NCBI RefSeq assembly: GCF_024105655.1 | Contig: NZ_JAAAMH010000021.1 | Coordinates: 1-51,110, forward strand | Direction: 5' to 3' | From: Aliihoeflea sp. 40Bstr573 | Lineage (GTDB): Bacteria; Pseudomonadota; Alphaproteobacteria; Rhizobiales; Rhizobiaceae | DNA: 51,110 nucleotides | Shown: in pieces, positions 28,217-36,142 of the stretch | How positions within the stretch are numbered: the stretch's first letter is position 1 | Layout: every line of letters starts with the position of its first letter | Notes under the pieces: generated by a model | Told to the model about the DNA's origin: nothing | Seen by the model: only the letters and a program-made list of their open reading frames with translations | Database searches by the model: none | Position numbers and translations under genes: made by a program

Positions 28217-29350
28217 TCACTCGGAACTGTAGAGCTTCCACCCCTTGGTGAGCTTGCCGTCCTTCAGCGCGGAGTGGGAGGTCACGCGGTTGCGGCCGCC
28301 ATTCTTCGACGCATAGAGCGCGCGATCCGCCTTGCGGTAGAGCTCGTCCGGCCCCTTGGCCTCGGACGCCATGCAAATGCCGAAGGAGACCGTGATCGGG
28401 CCGTAGTCGGCGCCGGTCCTTGCGTTGACGAAGGGGGTTTGCTCCACGGCGGACCGAATTTCCTCGGCAAGGTCCGCCACCGCCTTCTCGCTCATGCCGG
28501 TGACGATCAGGCCGAATTCCTCGCCACCGGTGCGCGCGACCGTCACATTGGTCGACATGGACGCTTTGAAGAGCGAGGCCACGATCTGCAGGATGCGATC
28601 GCCGATCGGATGACCGTGCTTGTCGTTGACCGGTTTGAAACGGTCTATGTCGGCTAGGATCAGCGCACCGAACATCGCCTCGCGGTGGTTGGCATAAACG
28701 CCTTTCATGGCCCGGTCGAAGGCGCGGCGGTTGGGAAGGCTCGTCAGCGCGTCGGTCTCCGACAGCTTCTTGTATTGCTCGAGTTCGGCCTTGACGGCTT
28801 CGAGTTCAGCCGACTTGTCCTGCATGGTCGAGGCGACGCGCCTCGTGCTGTCGAGCGCCGTGTCCGTCACGCTAGACATGACGGTCGCGACCTGTTGCAG
28901 GCAGTCTTGCGAAAAATGGCTGCGGGCGCGCAGACCTTGCGAGGTGACGTCGAGAATCTCGCCATATCTTTCGCGCGAGGAGCGCTCGCTCTTGAGCACG
29001 CGCAGGATTTCGTCGAGCTTGACGCTCATCGAGGCATGGGCGCTCTCGATCATGCGTTCGCCACGCCCGCGGCCGAGCGTGCGATCGGCCATGCGGTCGA
29101 ACCCGTCCTGGCCGGGGGTGGGACCAAGCGCGGCGATCGCATCGACGAGGGCCGGGTTTGCACCGCTCAGCGCTTCATAGATCACTTCATAGTTGCGGGG
29201 GATCGCTTCCAAATGCATCTGGCGCAGACGTGCAAGCACGTTTGCACCAATGTCGGCCGCAAGCGGCTCGGGCATTTCCGAAAGCTGCATTCCCACCTGA
29301 TCCCCAAAGACCACCTTCCGCGCCGAAGGCACGGAAAGCGAGCGGACCAC
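28217..29350 (-). CDS. GGDEF diguanylate cyclase
   Basis: Cyclic-di-GMP synthase candidate, about 377 residues. An N-terminal helical region (to about 200) ends in a coiled coil (STMQDKSAELEAVKAELEQYKKL) leading into the GGDEF domain (about 205-365). The active site reads GGEEF, a functional variant. The RxxD inhibitory site five residues before it is absent, so product feedback by that route is not expected. There is no membrane segment, so it is probably cytosolic. The start is uncertain: GTG at 29350 or ATG at 29290 (MQLSEMPEPL), neither with a clear ribosome site. Confidence 0.88.
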   Translation of the reverse strand: MVRSLSVPSARKVVFGDQVGMQLSEMPEPLAADIGANVLARLRQMHLEAIPRNYEVIYEALSGANPALVDAIAALGPTPGQDGFDRMADRTLGRGRGERMIESAHASMSVKLDEILRVLKSERSSRERYGEILDVTSQGLRARSHFSQDCLQQVATVMSSVTDTALDSTRRVASTMQDKSAELEAVKAELEQYKKLSETDALTSLPNRRAFDRAMKGVYANHREAMFGALILADIDRFKPVNDKHGHPIGDRILQIVASLFKASMSTNVTVARTGGEEFGLIVTGMSEKAVADLAEEIRSAVEQTPFVNARTGADYGPITVSFGICMASEAKGPDELYRKADRALYASKNGGRNRVTSHSALKDGKLTKGWKLYSSE

Positions 29351-29497
29351 AAGTCACGCCATTTGCTAGACTAACGCTACGTCATTGAAAGGTTCGTTAA
29401 TCAGCCCGGAAGTCTGGCAAAGGACTATCGCCTTCTTGAAGACCCCGAAATCCCCACCGCCTTTTAGTGACAGACGCGCAGTGCAGGCAAGAGAAAT

Positions 29498-30439
29498 TCA
29501 CAGATGAGATGCGCCAAGTTCACGTGTCGGTATCTCCGGAGACGACGCAGAGGCTTGAAGATGCTTGATGAAAGCCGAGCGCAATCCTTTCGGACGATCG
29601 TCAAACAGCCGTTGCGCGGTCTTCAATGTCGACTTCGCCAGGGCAGCCTTTTCACGTTTGACCAGCTTGCACAGTAAAGTCCGCCGTTTGCGCTCCAGAT
29701 CAATCTCGCGCGAGCGGAGGAGGGCGAGAAGTACGGCGAGGTCGTTGTGCTCGCCAAGCCGCTCGCCAAGAGCGGAGAGTTGCCGGCGCGCTTTACCGAC
29801 TTTCGTTGGCCAGAGATCGCGCAACAGGCCAAGCTGCGTCCAGTGCGCCTTCACTGCCTTGCGCAGATCGTGGAAATCCCCGTCGGCAGACCGTTCGCCC
29901 GCGCGCTTCGTGGAGCGCTCCGCCCGACGCAGATTGGCGCGCACGCCATCGGCGAGGACCGCGGCGGCCGGTTTCGGATCGACCGGTAGCGTCCAGCTAT
30001 CCATGTCGCGGCGCATCTGGGCCGATCGGCTCAACCCATCGTCTATCAAGGAGCGCAGCGCTGCTTCGTCGATGACTTGCTCGTCGCGCCGTTTCGTCAG
30101 CGGGGATCTCAGATCCTCCAGCAGCTCGGCGCCCTGCGGATGGGAATGGACAAGTCGGTCGACCGCCTCGACCATCGCGGCGGCGTCTCGGGCATGGGCG
30201 AGGGAACGGGCCAGATCGCGAAGGCGGGCGTTTTCGGCGGCATAGAAATCAGTGTCGGCAAAACGAAGAAGCTTCAGGAGGGCGCGCGCCTTCTTGATCG
30301 ATTTGCGGGTCTCGTGAAGGCCCTCGTCGCGCTTCTCGCGAGCGAGCAGCAGGCCGTCGGAAATGGCGTCGAGATCATTGGCGAAAAGACGATGCGCTTC
30401 AGCGGCCAGCGGATGGCGCGGGACGATGCGGCGGCTCAT
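29498..30439 (-). CDS. CHAD-domain protein
   Basis: A 313-residue all-helical CHAD protein, rich in conserved Arg, Lys and His (LHETRKSIKKARALLKLLR, and FHDLRKAVKAHWTQLGLLRDLW). CHAD domains are known to bind inorganic polyphosphate and often accompany CYTH triphosphatases. Its start overlaps the stop of the CYTH gene (ATGA), so the two are translated together. I infer a role in polyphosphate handling. Confidence 0.9.
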   Translation of the reverse strand: MSRRIVPRHPLAAEAHRLFANDLDAISDGLLLAREKRDEGLHETRKSIKKARALLKLLRFADTDFYAAENARLRDLARSLAHARDAAAMVEAVDRLVHSHPQGAELLEDLRSPLTKRRDEQVIDEAALRSLIDDGLSRSAQMRRDMDSWTLPVDPKPAAAVLADGVRANLRRAERSTKRAGERSADGDFHDLRKAVKAHWTQLGLLRDLWPTKVGKARRQLSALGERLGEHNDLAVLLALLRSREIDLERKRRTLLCKLVKREKAALAKSTLKTAQRLFDDRPKGLRSAFIKHLQASASSPEIPTRELGASHL

Positions 30440-30903
30440 GTGGGGTTTTCCGGCAGGCCGTCCCGGACGAGGACGGCATTGTAATAGCGGGAGTCATCCG
30501 TCACCTCGCGCCCGATCCACTCCGGCAGGAGATCTTCGCCAACGGTCCGTTCCGTTTCGAGTTCGGCAAGGACCAGGCCTTCCAACCGTCCGTGGAACAC
30601 GTCGACCTCGAAGACAAGGTCGTGCCAGGGCACGATGTGGCGCTCCTTGTCGATCGTGCGCGCGGCATGGGCGAGGATGGCCTCGGCATCGCCAAGCGGG
30701 ATGGGGTACTCGAATTCCTCGCGCGCGGGTCCGGCGCGGCCGAATTTCAGCGTCAGCCACGCATGAGGCCCTGCGACGCGTACACGTACGGACCTGTCCG
30801 GCGCCGCCGCGACGTAGCCTTGCCGCATCCGCATGACGGAAACGGCCTGGCCGCGCCAGGCTTCGGAACTGAGCAGGAATTTCCGTTCGATCTCGATCGC
30901 CAT
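30436..30903 (-). CDS. CYTH-domain triphosphatase-like protein
   Basis: A 155-residue single-domain CYTH protein with the EIERKF metal and phosphate motif at the start and the beta-tunnel pattern of Arg, Lys and Glu pairs (RVRVAGPHAWLTLKF, FEVDVFHGRLEGLVLAELE). Family members hydrolyse inorganic triphosphate or thiamine triphosphate. It is translationally coupled to the CHAD protein. In many bacteria the two domains are fused, and here they are split. A 14-bp palindrome sits directly upstream. Confidence 0.9.
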   Translation of the reverse strand: MAIEIERKFLLSSEAWRGQAVSVMRMRQGYVAAAPDRSVRVRVAGPHAWLTLKFGRAGPAREEFEYPIPLGDAEAILAHAARTIDKERHIVPWHDLVFEVDVFHGRLEGLVLAELETERTVGEDLLPEWIGREVTDDSRYYNAVLVRDGLPENPT

Positions 30904-30906
30904 CGC

Positions 30907-30920
30907 GCTTCATATGAAGC
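30907..30920. promoter_or_regulatory. Palindrome ahead of the CYTH-CHAD pair
   Basis: A perfect 14-bp palindrome GCTTCATATGAAGC four bases upstream of the CYTH start codon. A second inverted repeat (CCGGCTTC, 5 bases, GAAGCCGG) lies at 30946-30966. The shared GCTTC/GAAGC arms suggest one regulator or a leader hairpin. Confidence 0.35.
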
Positions 30921-31131
30921 CACGCCACGTCAAGGCAATAGCGGCCCGGCTTCGCCATGAAGCCGGACCGCCGAATTCCACTCCCCGCTATCCCGCTGGC
31001 CGCCCGGGGCGAGGGAGAAGGATCAATCTGCCGTCAGCGAATCTCGCACGCTCCCGGCAGCACCGCAACGGCCCAAGCTCCCTGCGCGGGATACCGGCAC
31101 GGCGAATTGTGACGCTGCCCGAGTTGCCTTC

Positions 31132-31641
31132 CTATTCGGCCGCCGCCAAATTGACGTCGCCGCTCTCGGCAAGGTCCGTGAGCTTGCGATCCGTTGCCTT
31201 CTCCTCATCGAGCGTCTGCTTGAGAAGGGTTGCGCAGTCGCTGCGGCCGAGCTTGTTCGCCCATGCCACCAGCGTGCCGTAGCGCGTCATCTCATAGTGT
31301 TCGACGGCCTGCGCCGCCGCCACCAACGCGGCATCGAGCACCTGCTTGTCCTCAACCTCGCCGGCAATCTCGTCCGCCTCTTTCAAGATGCCGTCGATCG
31401 CAGGACAGTTGACGGCCTTCGCTTCTACGCCGTGAAGTTCGAAAACGCGCTCCAGGCGCGACACGTGACCTTCGGTTTCGCGCAGGTGCGTCTCGAAACC
31501 CTGGCGCAACTGGGGGCTGGTCGCCTTGTCGATCATGGTCGGCAGGTTCTTCAATATCTGCTTCTCGGCATAGTAGATGTCGCGAAGCGTGTGGACGAAG
31601 AGATCGTCCATCGTCTTGATGTCCTTGGAAAAGAAACCCAT
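31132..31641 (-). CDS. YciE/YciF ferritin-like stress protein (DUF892)
   Basis: A 169-residue four-helix protein of the YciE/YciF family, with Glu and His pairs in TLRDIYYAEKQILKNLP, HLRETEGHVSRLERVF, and AVEHYEMTRYGTLVAW that could hold a di-iron site. Members are general stress proteins. The Met at 31641 follows AGGA about ten bases upstream; the longer frame covers the promoter and is rejected. An exact EcfG-type promoter lies 61 bases upstream, which supports stress-dependent expression. Confidence 0.92.
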   Translation of the reverse strand: MGFFSKDIKTMDDLFVHTLRDIYYAEKQILKNLPTMIDKATSPQLRQGFETHLRETEGHVSRLERVFELHGVEAKAVNCPAIDGILKEADEIAGEVEDKQVLDAALVAAAQAVEHYEMTRYGTLVAWANKLGRSDCATLLKQTLDEEKATDRKLTDLAESGDVNLAAAE

Positions 31642-31701
31642 GGTCCGTCTATCCTCGTGGTTGTTGTGGTGGGCCGGATTGCCCGTGCCCGATGAGGTCC
31701 C

Positions 31702-31726
31702 AACGTCCGGTCTGGGGGCATGTTCC
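31702..31726 (-). promoter_or_regulatory. EcfG-type general stress promoter
   Basis: On the reverse strand GGAAC (31726-31722), 16 bases, then CGTT (31705-31702). This matches exactly the consensus GGAAC-N16/17-CGTT of the alphaproteobacterial general stress sigma factor (RpoE2/EcfG). The expected transcript start near 31695 leaves about 54 bases of leader to the YciE/F gene. Confidence 0.8.
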
Positions 31727-31875
31727 GGGGCGACGCCGATCGTGATCGAATGTTTCAGGCCATCCAAAACCGTGGCATTTTGGCAACAGAGCTGACGCCC
31801 CCGAATTATGGCGCAAATGCGCCACCAAACCCGCGCATTTCCGCCATTCTTGCAGGCAGATTTGCCGCATGGATT

Positions 31876-31897
31876 AATTTCCGATTCACCGGAAATT
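31876..31897. promoter_or_regulatory. Inverted repeat ahead of the 47-codon ORF
   Basis: Perfect 8-bp arms AATTTCCG and CGGAAATT separated by six bases, inside an AT-rich stretch that is otherwise rare in this window. It lies 64 bases before the small ORF and could be an operator for it. Confidence 0.45.
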
Positions 31898-31961
31898 CAT
31901 CTGAATTCGCTAGTTTGACGCCATTCGGAAGGGACAACCGACTGGCCAAGGATATTGGGTC

Positions 31962-32105
31962 ATGCGTATCTGGGCTCGCCTCAACAATCTTCCCCGCGCG
32001 CTGCGCGAGTTTCTCCTGCCAACCTATCGGCCGGAGCGCCATTACATGCGCGGCCCTGGCCCCGCCTGCGCGCGCCGCGGCGGCGGCGGTGCGCTGATGC
32101 ACTAG
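31962..32105 (+). CDS. Small basic protein of unknown function (47 residues)
   Basis: A short frame between the YciE/F promoter and the convergent LysE gene, in the 470-base stretch otherwise without a gene. It starts MRIWARLNNL, then PRALREFLLPTYRPERHYMRG, and ends in a Gly/Arg-rich tail. AGGA sits about nine bases ahead of the ATG. Third codon positions are strongly GC, unlike the AT-rich DNA just upstream, which is what a real gene would show. I do not recognise a family. It may be an antisense artefact of nothing known; the case rests on ribosome site, codon bias and position. Confidence 0.45.
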   Translation: MRIWARLNNLPRALREFLLPTYRPERHYMRGPGPACARRGGGGALMH

Positions 32106-32111
32106 GATCAA

Positions 32112-32726
32112 TTAGGTGCGAACGGCGATCGCGGCCGCCGCACCGACCAGGATGCCGGCCGCCGTGCGGTTGAGGCGCTTCAAAGCGCGCGGCGTCGACA
32201 ACAGCCCCCGCGCCCGGGCGGCGAGCGCGACATAGGGCAGCAGCACCATCATCAAGATTATGAGGGTCAGCCCGGCGAGCACCAGAAGGTCGCCGCCCGA
32301 GACCGTGCGCAAATCGAGAATGGTCGGCAACAACGCCAGGTAGAACACCATCACCTTGGGATTGCCGAGCGTCACGACGAGACCGCTCAGGCAGGATGCC
32401 AGGGGCCCCTCGCCCTTCCTCGCCTCGACGCGCTCGGCCGCCGGTCCGGCATTCCAAAGCTTGAACGCCAGATAGAGCAGGTAGGCGATACCTGCGTATT
32501 TGACGACCAGAAAGGCCGCACCGAAAGTCTGGGCGATGAAGGCCAAGCCCATGACGGCTGCCGTCAGGTAGACGATATCGCCCATAGCGAGCCCGACCGC
32601 CATTGGCACGGTCGAGCGGGCTCCGGAGCCAAGCGCGCGCGCAACCAGCGCGATGATGCCGGGTCCGGGAATGGCCGCCGCGATGGCAAGGGCGGCGCTG
32701 TAGGCGGCGAAGCCTGCGAGTGTCAT
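32112..32726 (-). CDS. LysE/RhtB-family exporter
   Basis: Inner-membrane amino-acid or small-metabolite exporter, 204 residues with about six helices. The start region AAIPGPGIIALVARALGSG carries the family PGP motif, and GNPKVMVFYLALLP is the second signature. It is probably a single gene: a terminator of the upstream DJ-1 gene separates them. Substrate unknown. Confidence 0.9.
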   Translation of the reverse strand: MTLAGFAAYSAALAIAAAIPGPGIIALVARALGSGARSTVPMAVGLAMGDIVYLTAAVMGLAFIAQTFGAAFLVVKYAGIAYLLYLAFKLWNAGPAAERVEARKGEGPLASCLSGLVVTLGNPKVMVFYLALLPTILDLRTVSGGDLLVLAGLTLIILMMVLLPYVALAARARGLLSTPRALKRLNRTAAGILVGAAAAIAVRT

Positions 32727-32789
32727 GGGCCTATGTCCGGTGAATCCGAGGCCTTATGGCATGCGCAGCATGCGACGAGAATAGCCCGC

Positions 32790-32833
32790 AAAAAAGAAGC
32801 GGCGCGGCAGCCACGAAGGCGCCAGCGCCGCTT
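32790..32833 (-). terminator. Intrinsic terminator of the DJ-1/PfpI gene
   Basis: Perfect 9-bp arms (AAGCGGCGC / GCGCCGCTT) enclose an inner GC-rich loop, and on the reverse strand a C and six Ts follow. It lies 23 bases beyond the stop codon. Confidence 0.85.
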
Positions 32834-32855
32834 GCCCGGCCGCGAGACTGATCCG

Positions 32856-33419
32856 CTACTCGGCGGCCGAACGCTGTGCCGAACCGCCTTCCACCGCCTC
32901 GATGAGGGCGGCACAGAAGGCGTCCAGATCTCCGGGATTTCGAGCAGTGATCAAATTGCCGTCGCGAACGATGGTCGAATCCTCCCACTTGGCGCCGGCG
33001 TTGATCATGTCGGTCTTGATCGACTTGTAGGAAGTTGCCTTGCGGCCCTTCACGAGCCCGGCCTCGATAAGGAGCCAGGGGGCATGGCAGATGGCCGCGA
33101 GCGGCTTGCCGGTCTTCTCGAACGCCTGCACGAACGAGACGACGTTTTCCTCTACACGAAGCAGGTCGGGATTGATCTGGCCGCCTGGCAGCACGAGCGC
33201 GTCGTAGTCCGACACAGACGCATCACCGAGCACCTTGTCGACCGCAACGGCTTTACCCCAGTCGTCCTTGTCCCAGCCGGTAATTTCGCCTGCCTCGAGC
33301 GATACGACATCGACGGTTGCGCCGACTTCCTTCAACTTCTTGAGCGGAACCTCAAGTTCCGACTGCTCGAAGCCGTCGGTGGCGAGGATCATGATCTTCG
33401 ATTGACCGATTGTCGGCAT
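32856..33419 (-). CDS. DJ-1/PfpI-family protein
   Basis: A 187-residue class I glutamine-amidotransferase-like protein. The nucleophile elbow AICHAPW places Cys111 next to His112, and the conserved Glu lies in GFEQSE. Family members act as deglycases, proteases or stress chaperones; activity cannot be chosen by sequence. A near-match (TGAAC-N16-CGTT) to the general stress promoter lies 50-75 bases upstream. Confidence 0.9.
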   Translation of the reverse strand: MPTIGQSKIMILATDGFEQSELEVPLKKLKEVGATVDVVSLEAGEITGWDKDDWGKAVAVDKVLGDASVSDYDALVLPGGQINPDLLRVEENVVSFVQAFEKTGKPLAAICHAPWLLIEAGLVKGRKATSYKSIKTDMINAGAKWEDSTIVRDGNLITARNPGDLDAFCAALIEAVEGGSAQRSAAE

Positions 33420-33525
33420 TGCGTGTCTCCTTCATCTGAATGCGCGTCCCGAACGGGTGCTGCATCCAAACGTGGAGCTTCAGCTTTTGTTCACCATCAA
33501 TTCGCGGCAGGCAACAAGATTTGTG

Positions 33526-33990
33526 TCAGGCTCCGGTCGACCCGAAGCCTCCTGTGGCGCGCGCGGTCTCGCCCAGATGCGAACGTTCTTCCAGGCGCGG
33601 CCGCACGACCGGGGCGACGACGAGCTGAGCGATGCGCATGCCGCGCGTGACGGCAAATTCCTCGTCGCCCAGGTTGATCAGCAGCACCTTCACTTCGCCG
33701 CGATAGTCGCTGTCGATGGTGCCGGGCGTGTTGAGGCAGGTGATGCCGTGTTTCAGCGCCAACCCCGAGCGCGGACGAACCTGAACCTCATAGCCGGCCG
33801 GTATCTCCATGACGAAGCCGGTCGGCACCAGGACACGGCGACCGGGCAGGACGATGAGTTCGCGGTCGGCCGCGACGGCCGCGCGCACATCCATGCCCGC
33901 CGCCTCCTCGGTCGCGTAGGACGGGAGATCGAGGCCCTTGCCGTGGGGAAGCCGCTGGAAACCGATGGTGGTGGAGATGGGGCTGGTCAT
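33526..33990 (-). CDS. dut: Deoxyuridine 5'-triphosphate nucleotidohydrolase
   Basis: Trimeric dUTPase that keeps uracil out of DNA and makes dUMP, 154 residues. All five motifs are visible: [40 protein letters not shown] and the C-terminal ATGGFGSTG arm. It is usually next to coaBC in relatives; here it stands alone upstream of the DJ-1 gene. Confidence 0.97.
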   Translation of the reverse strand: MTSPISTTIGFQRLPHGKGLDLPSYATEEAAGMDVRAAVAADRELIVLPGRRVLVPTGFVMEIPAGYEVQVRPRSGLALKHGITCLNTPGTIDSDYRGEVKVLLINLGDEEFAVTRGMRIAQLVVAPVVRPRLEERSHLGETARATGGFGSTGA

Positions 33991-34022
33991 GGCGGCCTCT
34001 ATTCGCCATCGCGCGCGGCGCG

Positions 34023-34475
34023 TCAATCGCCGTCGATCGATTCCCTGCCCGATATCTCGTCGATGGAGATACGGAAAAAGACCTGCTCGGACTTGAACGC
34101 CAGTGCCGGTGCCACGGGCTTGTAGGCGCCCGGTTCCCACCAGACCGCGTGACGGCTGAGCAACTGCCATGCCCGGTCGCGAAGACGCTTGAACCCGATC
34201 CGGTCCGGAAGCTCCTCGTAGCGGCCGCGCACCATGACCGTGCGCCAGTGCTGTGGCGTGTCGATGTCCTCGACAAGGATCGCCGCTCCCGGATCGGACC
34301 GCAACGCCTCGATCTTCCGGCCCGGCATCGAGAACGCGTAGAGATGGTCCTCGGCGTGCACATAGTGGATCGGAACGATGTAGGGCACACCGATACTGAT
34401 ACAGGCGAGCCGGCCAAGCCGGTTCTTCTCGATAATGTCGAGGCACTGGTCGCGGTCGAGTTGGCGAACGGTCAT
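34023..34475 (-). CDS. Pyridoxamine 5'-phosphate oxidase-fold protein
   Basis: A 150-residue split-barrel protein that would bind FMN, F420 or haem. The pattern [20 protein letters not shown], then [16 protein letters not shown] and [10 protein letters not shown], is typical of the small nitroreductase/PPOX group (including antibiotic-resistance NimA-like proteins). It starts 55 bases after the Lrp gene in the same direction. The true substrate is unknown. Confidence 0.82.
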   Translation of the reverse strand: MTVRQLDRDQCLDIIEKNRLGRLACISIGVPYIVPIHYVHAEDHLYAFSMPGRKIEALRSDPGAAILVEDIDTPQHWRTVMVRGRYEELPDRIGFKRLRDRAWQLLSRHAVWWEPGAYKPVAPALAFKSEQVFFRISIDEISGRESIDGD

Positions 34476-34530
34476 CGCAAATCCCTCCAGCCAGCGATGA
34501 TGCGCCCGACCTGCCGTGCTGTCACCATCG

Positions 34531-35001
34531 CTACCGCACGATCGGCGGCAGCATCATCGTCTCCTTTATCTCCTCCATGACGAAGGACGCCGAGACATCC
34601 GACAACGGCACCTTGGCGATCAGCCGCTGGTAGAGCCGGTCATAGGCCTTTACGTCGGGCACGCGGGCGCGCAGCACATAGTCGAGGTCGCCGGACATGC
34701 GATAGACGCCCTGGATTTCGGGGATCGCCTGGACGGCGGTGCGGAATCGGTCCAGCCAGCCGGGCTCGTGATGCGTGGTGCGCACCAGGATGAAGACCGA
34801 AAGCCCGTAGCCTAGGCGCTCGGCGTCGACCAGCGCGACGCGGCCGGTGATTATGCCCTCGTCCTCCATAAGCTTGACCCGCCGCCAGCAGGCATTGCGC
34901 GACAGGTGCACCTCCTCCGACAACTGGTCGACAGACAGAGACGCGTCACGCTGCAGGGCGGCGACGATGCGCCGGTCGATTTCATCTATTTCATAGGCCA
35001 T
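34531..35001 (-). CDS. Lrp/AsnC-family transcriptional regulator
   Basis: A 156-residue regulator with N-terminal helix-turn-helix (LSVDQLSEEVHLSRNACWRRVKLME) and a C-terminal RAM ligand domain (GVYRMSGDLDYVLRARV). The Met at 35001 begins MAYEIDEIDRRIV, the usual Lrp start; a frame six codons longer runs into the operator. A perfect inverted repeat covers its start region, which suggests autoregulation. The divergent DUF6356 gene may be a target too. Confidence 0.93.
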   Translation of the reverse strand: MAYEIDEIDRRIVAALQRDASLSVDQLSEEVHLSRNACWRRVKLMEDEGIITGRVALVDAERLGYGLSVFILVRTTHHEPGWLDRFRTAVQAIPEIQGVYRMSGDLDYVLRARVPDVKAYDRLYQRLIAKVPLSDVSASFVMEEIKETMMLPPIVR

Positions 35002-35021
35002 ATTGGGATGGTGTCCCAATA
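35001..35021. promoter_or_regulatory. Putative Lrp operator
   Basis: Perfect 8-bp arms TATTGGGA and TCCCAATA separated by five bases, touching the Lrp start codon. A further half-site ATTGGGACA lies at 35043-35051, about four helical turns away. Confidence 0.6.
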
Positions 35022-35058
35022 GTTGCTCTTACACAAGGAGGCATTGGGACATATCGGT

Positions 35059-35077
35059 ATGATCGTCGTGCGATCAT
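35059..35077. promoter_or_regulatory. Second inverted repeat in the Lrp/DUF6356 intergenic region
   Basis: Perfect 7-bp arms ATGATCG and CGATCAT separated by five bases. It lies 27 bases ahead of the DUF6356 start and differs in sequence from the Lrp-type repeat, so it may bind another protein or form a leader hairpin. Confidence 0.4.
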
Positions 35078-35103
35078 GCGGTTCTTAAATCGGGGAACCA
35101 GTC

Positions 35104-35325
35104 ATGACCACGCGGATCGCACGCATCTTCACCCACCATCCGGCAACCGTCGGCGAGACCTATTTCGGACACATGGCCTTTGCCGGCTGGTTTGCTTCCC
35201 GGCTCGGCTTGGCGGCCGGCGCGGCGCTGATCCATGCAATCCTGCCCTTCGCTTTCGAGACGACCGCGAGCCGCATCGTGCGAGAGCTTTACGAGCGGAC
35301 GTCCAAGCGCGCCGGCACGCACTGA
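35104..35325 (+). CDS. Small DUF6356-family protein
   Basis: A 73-residue protein starting MTTRIARIFTHHPATVGETY, with a central hydrophobic segment (LAAGAALIHAILPFAF) and a basic C-terminus (RIVRELYERTSKRAG). This pattern matches small proteins I know as DUF6356; the function is unknown. GGGGA lies about ten bases before the ATG. It is divergent from the Lrp gene with two inverted repeats between them, and 84 bases ahead of upp. Confidence 0.8.
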   Translation: MTTRIARIFTHHPATVGETYFGHMAFAGWFASRLGLAAGAALIHAILPFAFETTASRIVRELYERTSKRAGTH

Positions 35326-35409
35326 CGCCAGATCAGGGTTTGACTCCCGCGTGCCAGGCGTTATGCGTCCTCGCATCAGCCGATTGAACGCGATCCGGAG
35401 AGACAGACC

Positions 35410-36039
35410 ATGCAGGGCGTGACCGTCGTCGACCACCCGCTTGTCCAGCACAAGCTCACCATCATGCGCGACAAGGCGACGTCGACGGCCAGCTTCCGGC
35501 GTCTCCTGCGCGAAATTTCGCTGCTGCTCTGCTACGAGGTGACGCGCGAACTCGAACTGACGACGCGCGAGATCGAGACGCCGATGCAACCGATGACCGC
35601 GCCGACGCTTGAAGGCAAGAAGCTCGTCTTCGCCTCGGTTCTGCGCGCGGGCAACGGGCTTCTCGACGGAATGCTTGACCTCGTGCCCGCCGCCCGCGTC
35701 GCCCATGTCGGGCTTTACCGTGACCACGAGACGCTGCAGGCGGTCGAGTATTTCTTCAAGGCGCCAAGCGATCTTGCCGACCGGCTCGTCATCGTCGTCG
35801 ACCCGATGCTCGCCACCGCCAATTCCGCGATCATGGCCGTCGACAAGCTGAAGGAACGCGGCGCGACCAATTTGCGCTTCCTGTGCCTGCTTGCCGCGCC
35901 CGAGGGTATCGAGCGCTTCACGAAGGCCCACCCGGACGTGCCGGTCGTTACAGCCTCGATCGACGAGAAGCTGAACGAGAAGGGCTACATCGTGCCCGGT
36001 CTCGGCGATGCCGGCGACCGGATGTACGGCACGAAGTGA
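35410..36039 (+). CDS. upp: Uracil phosphoribosyltransferase
   Basis: Salvage enzyme making UMP from uracil and PRPP, 209 residues. The PRPP loop [11 protein letters not shown] and the uracil-binding C-terminal region [18 protein letters not shown] are intact. It complements cdd and deoA encoded on the other strand nearby, which release uracil. Confidence 0.97.
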   Translation: MQGVTVVDHPLVQHKLTIMRDKATSTASFRRLLREISLLLCYEVTRELELTTREIETPMQPMTAPTLEGKKLVFASVLRAGNGLLDGMLDLVPAARVAHVGLYRDHETLQAVEYFFKAPSDLADRLVIVVDPMLATANSAIMAVDKLKERGATNLRFLCLLAAPEGIERFTKAHPDVPVVTASIDEKLNEKGYIVPGLGDAGDRMYGTK

Positions 36040-36142
36040 GCCGTTAACCGCCCCTTAACGCTTCGGCCATTTCGCGCGCGGCGTTAAGCCTGCCGCAGCG
36101 ATCGATCGGCTAGTTTCGGCCAGCCTCGTGCCGGAGTGGTCC

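Noticed and set aside
31720-32097. 125-codon forward frame over the small-ORF region
   Set aside because: Starts within the YciE/F promoter, has no ribosome site and no coding-like bias in the AT-rich part; the 47-codon frame is the better reading.
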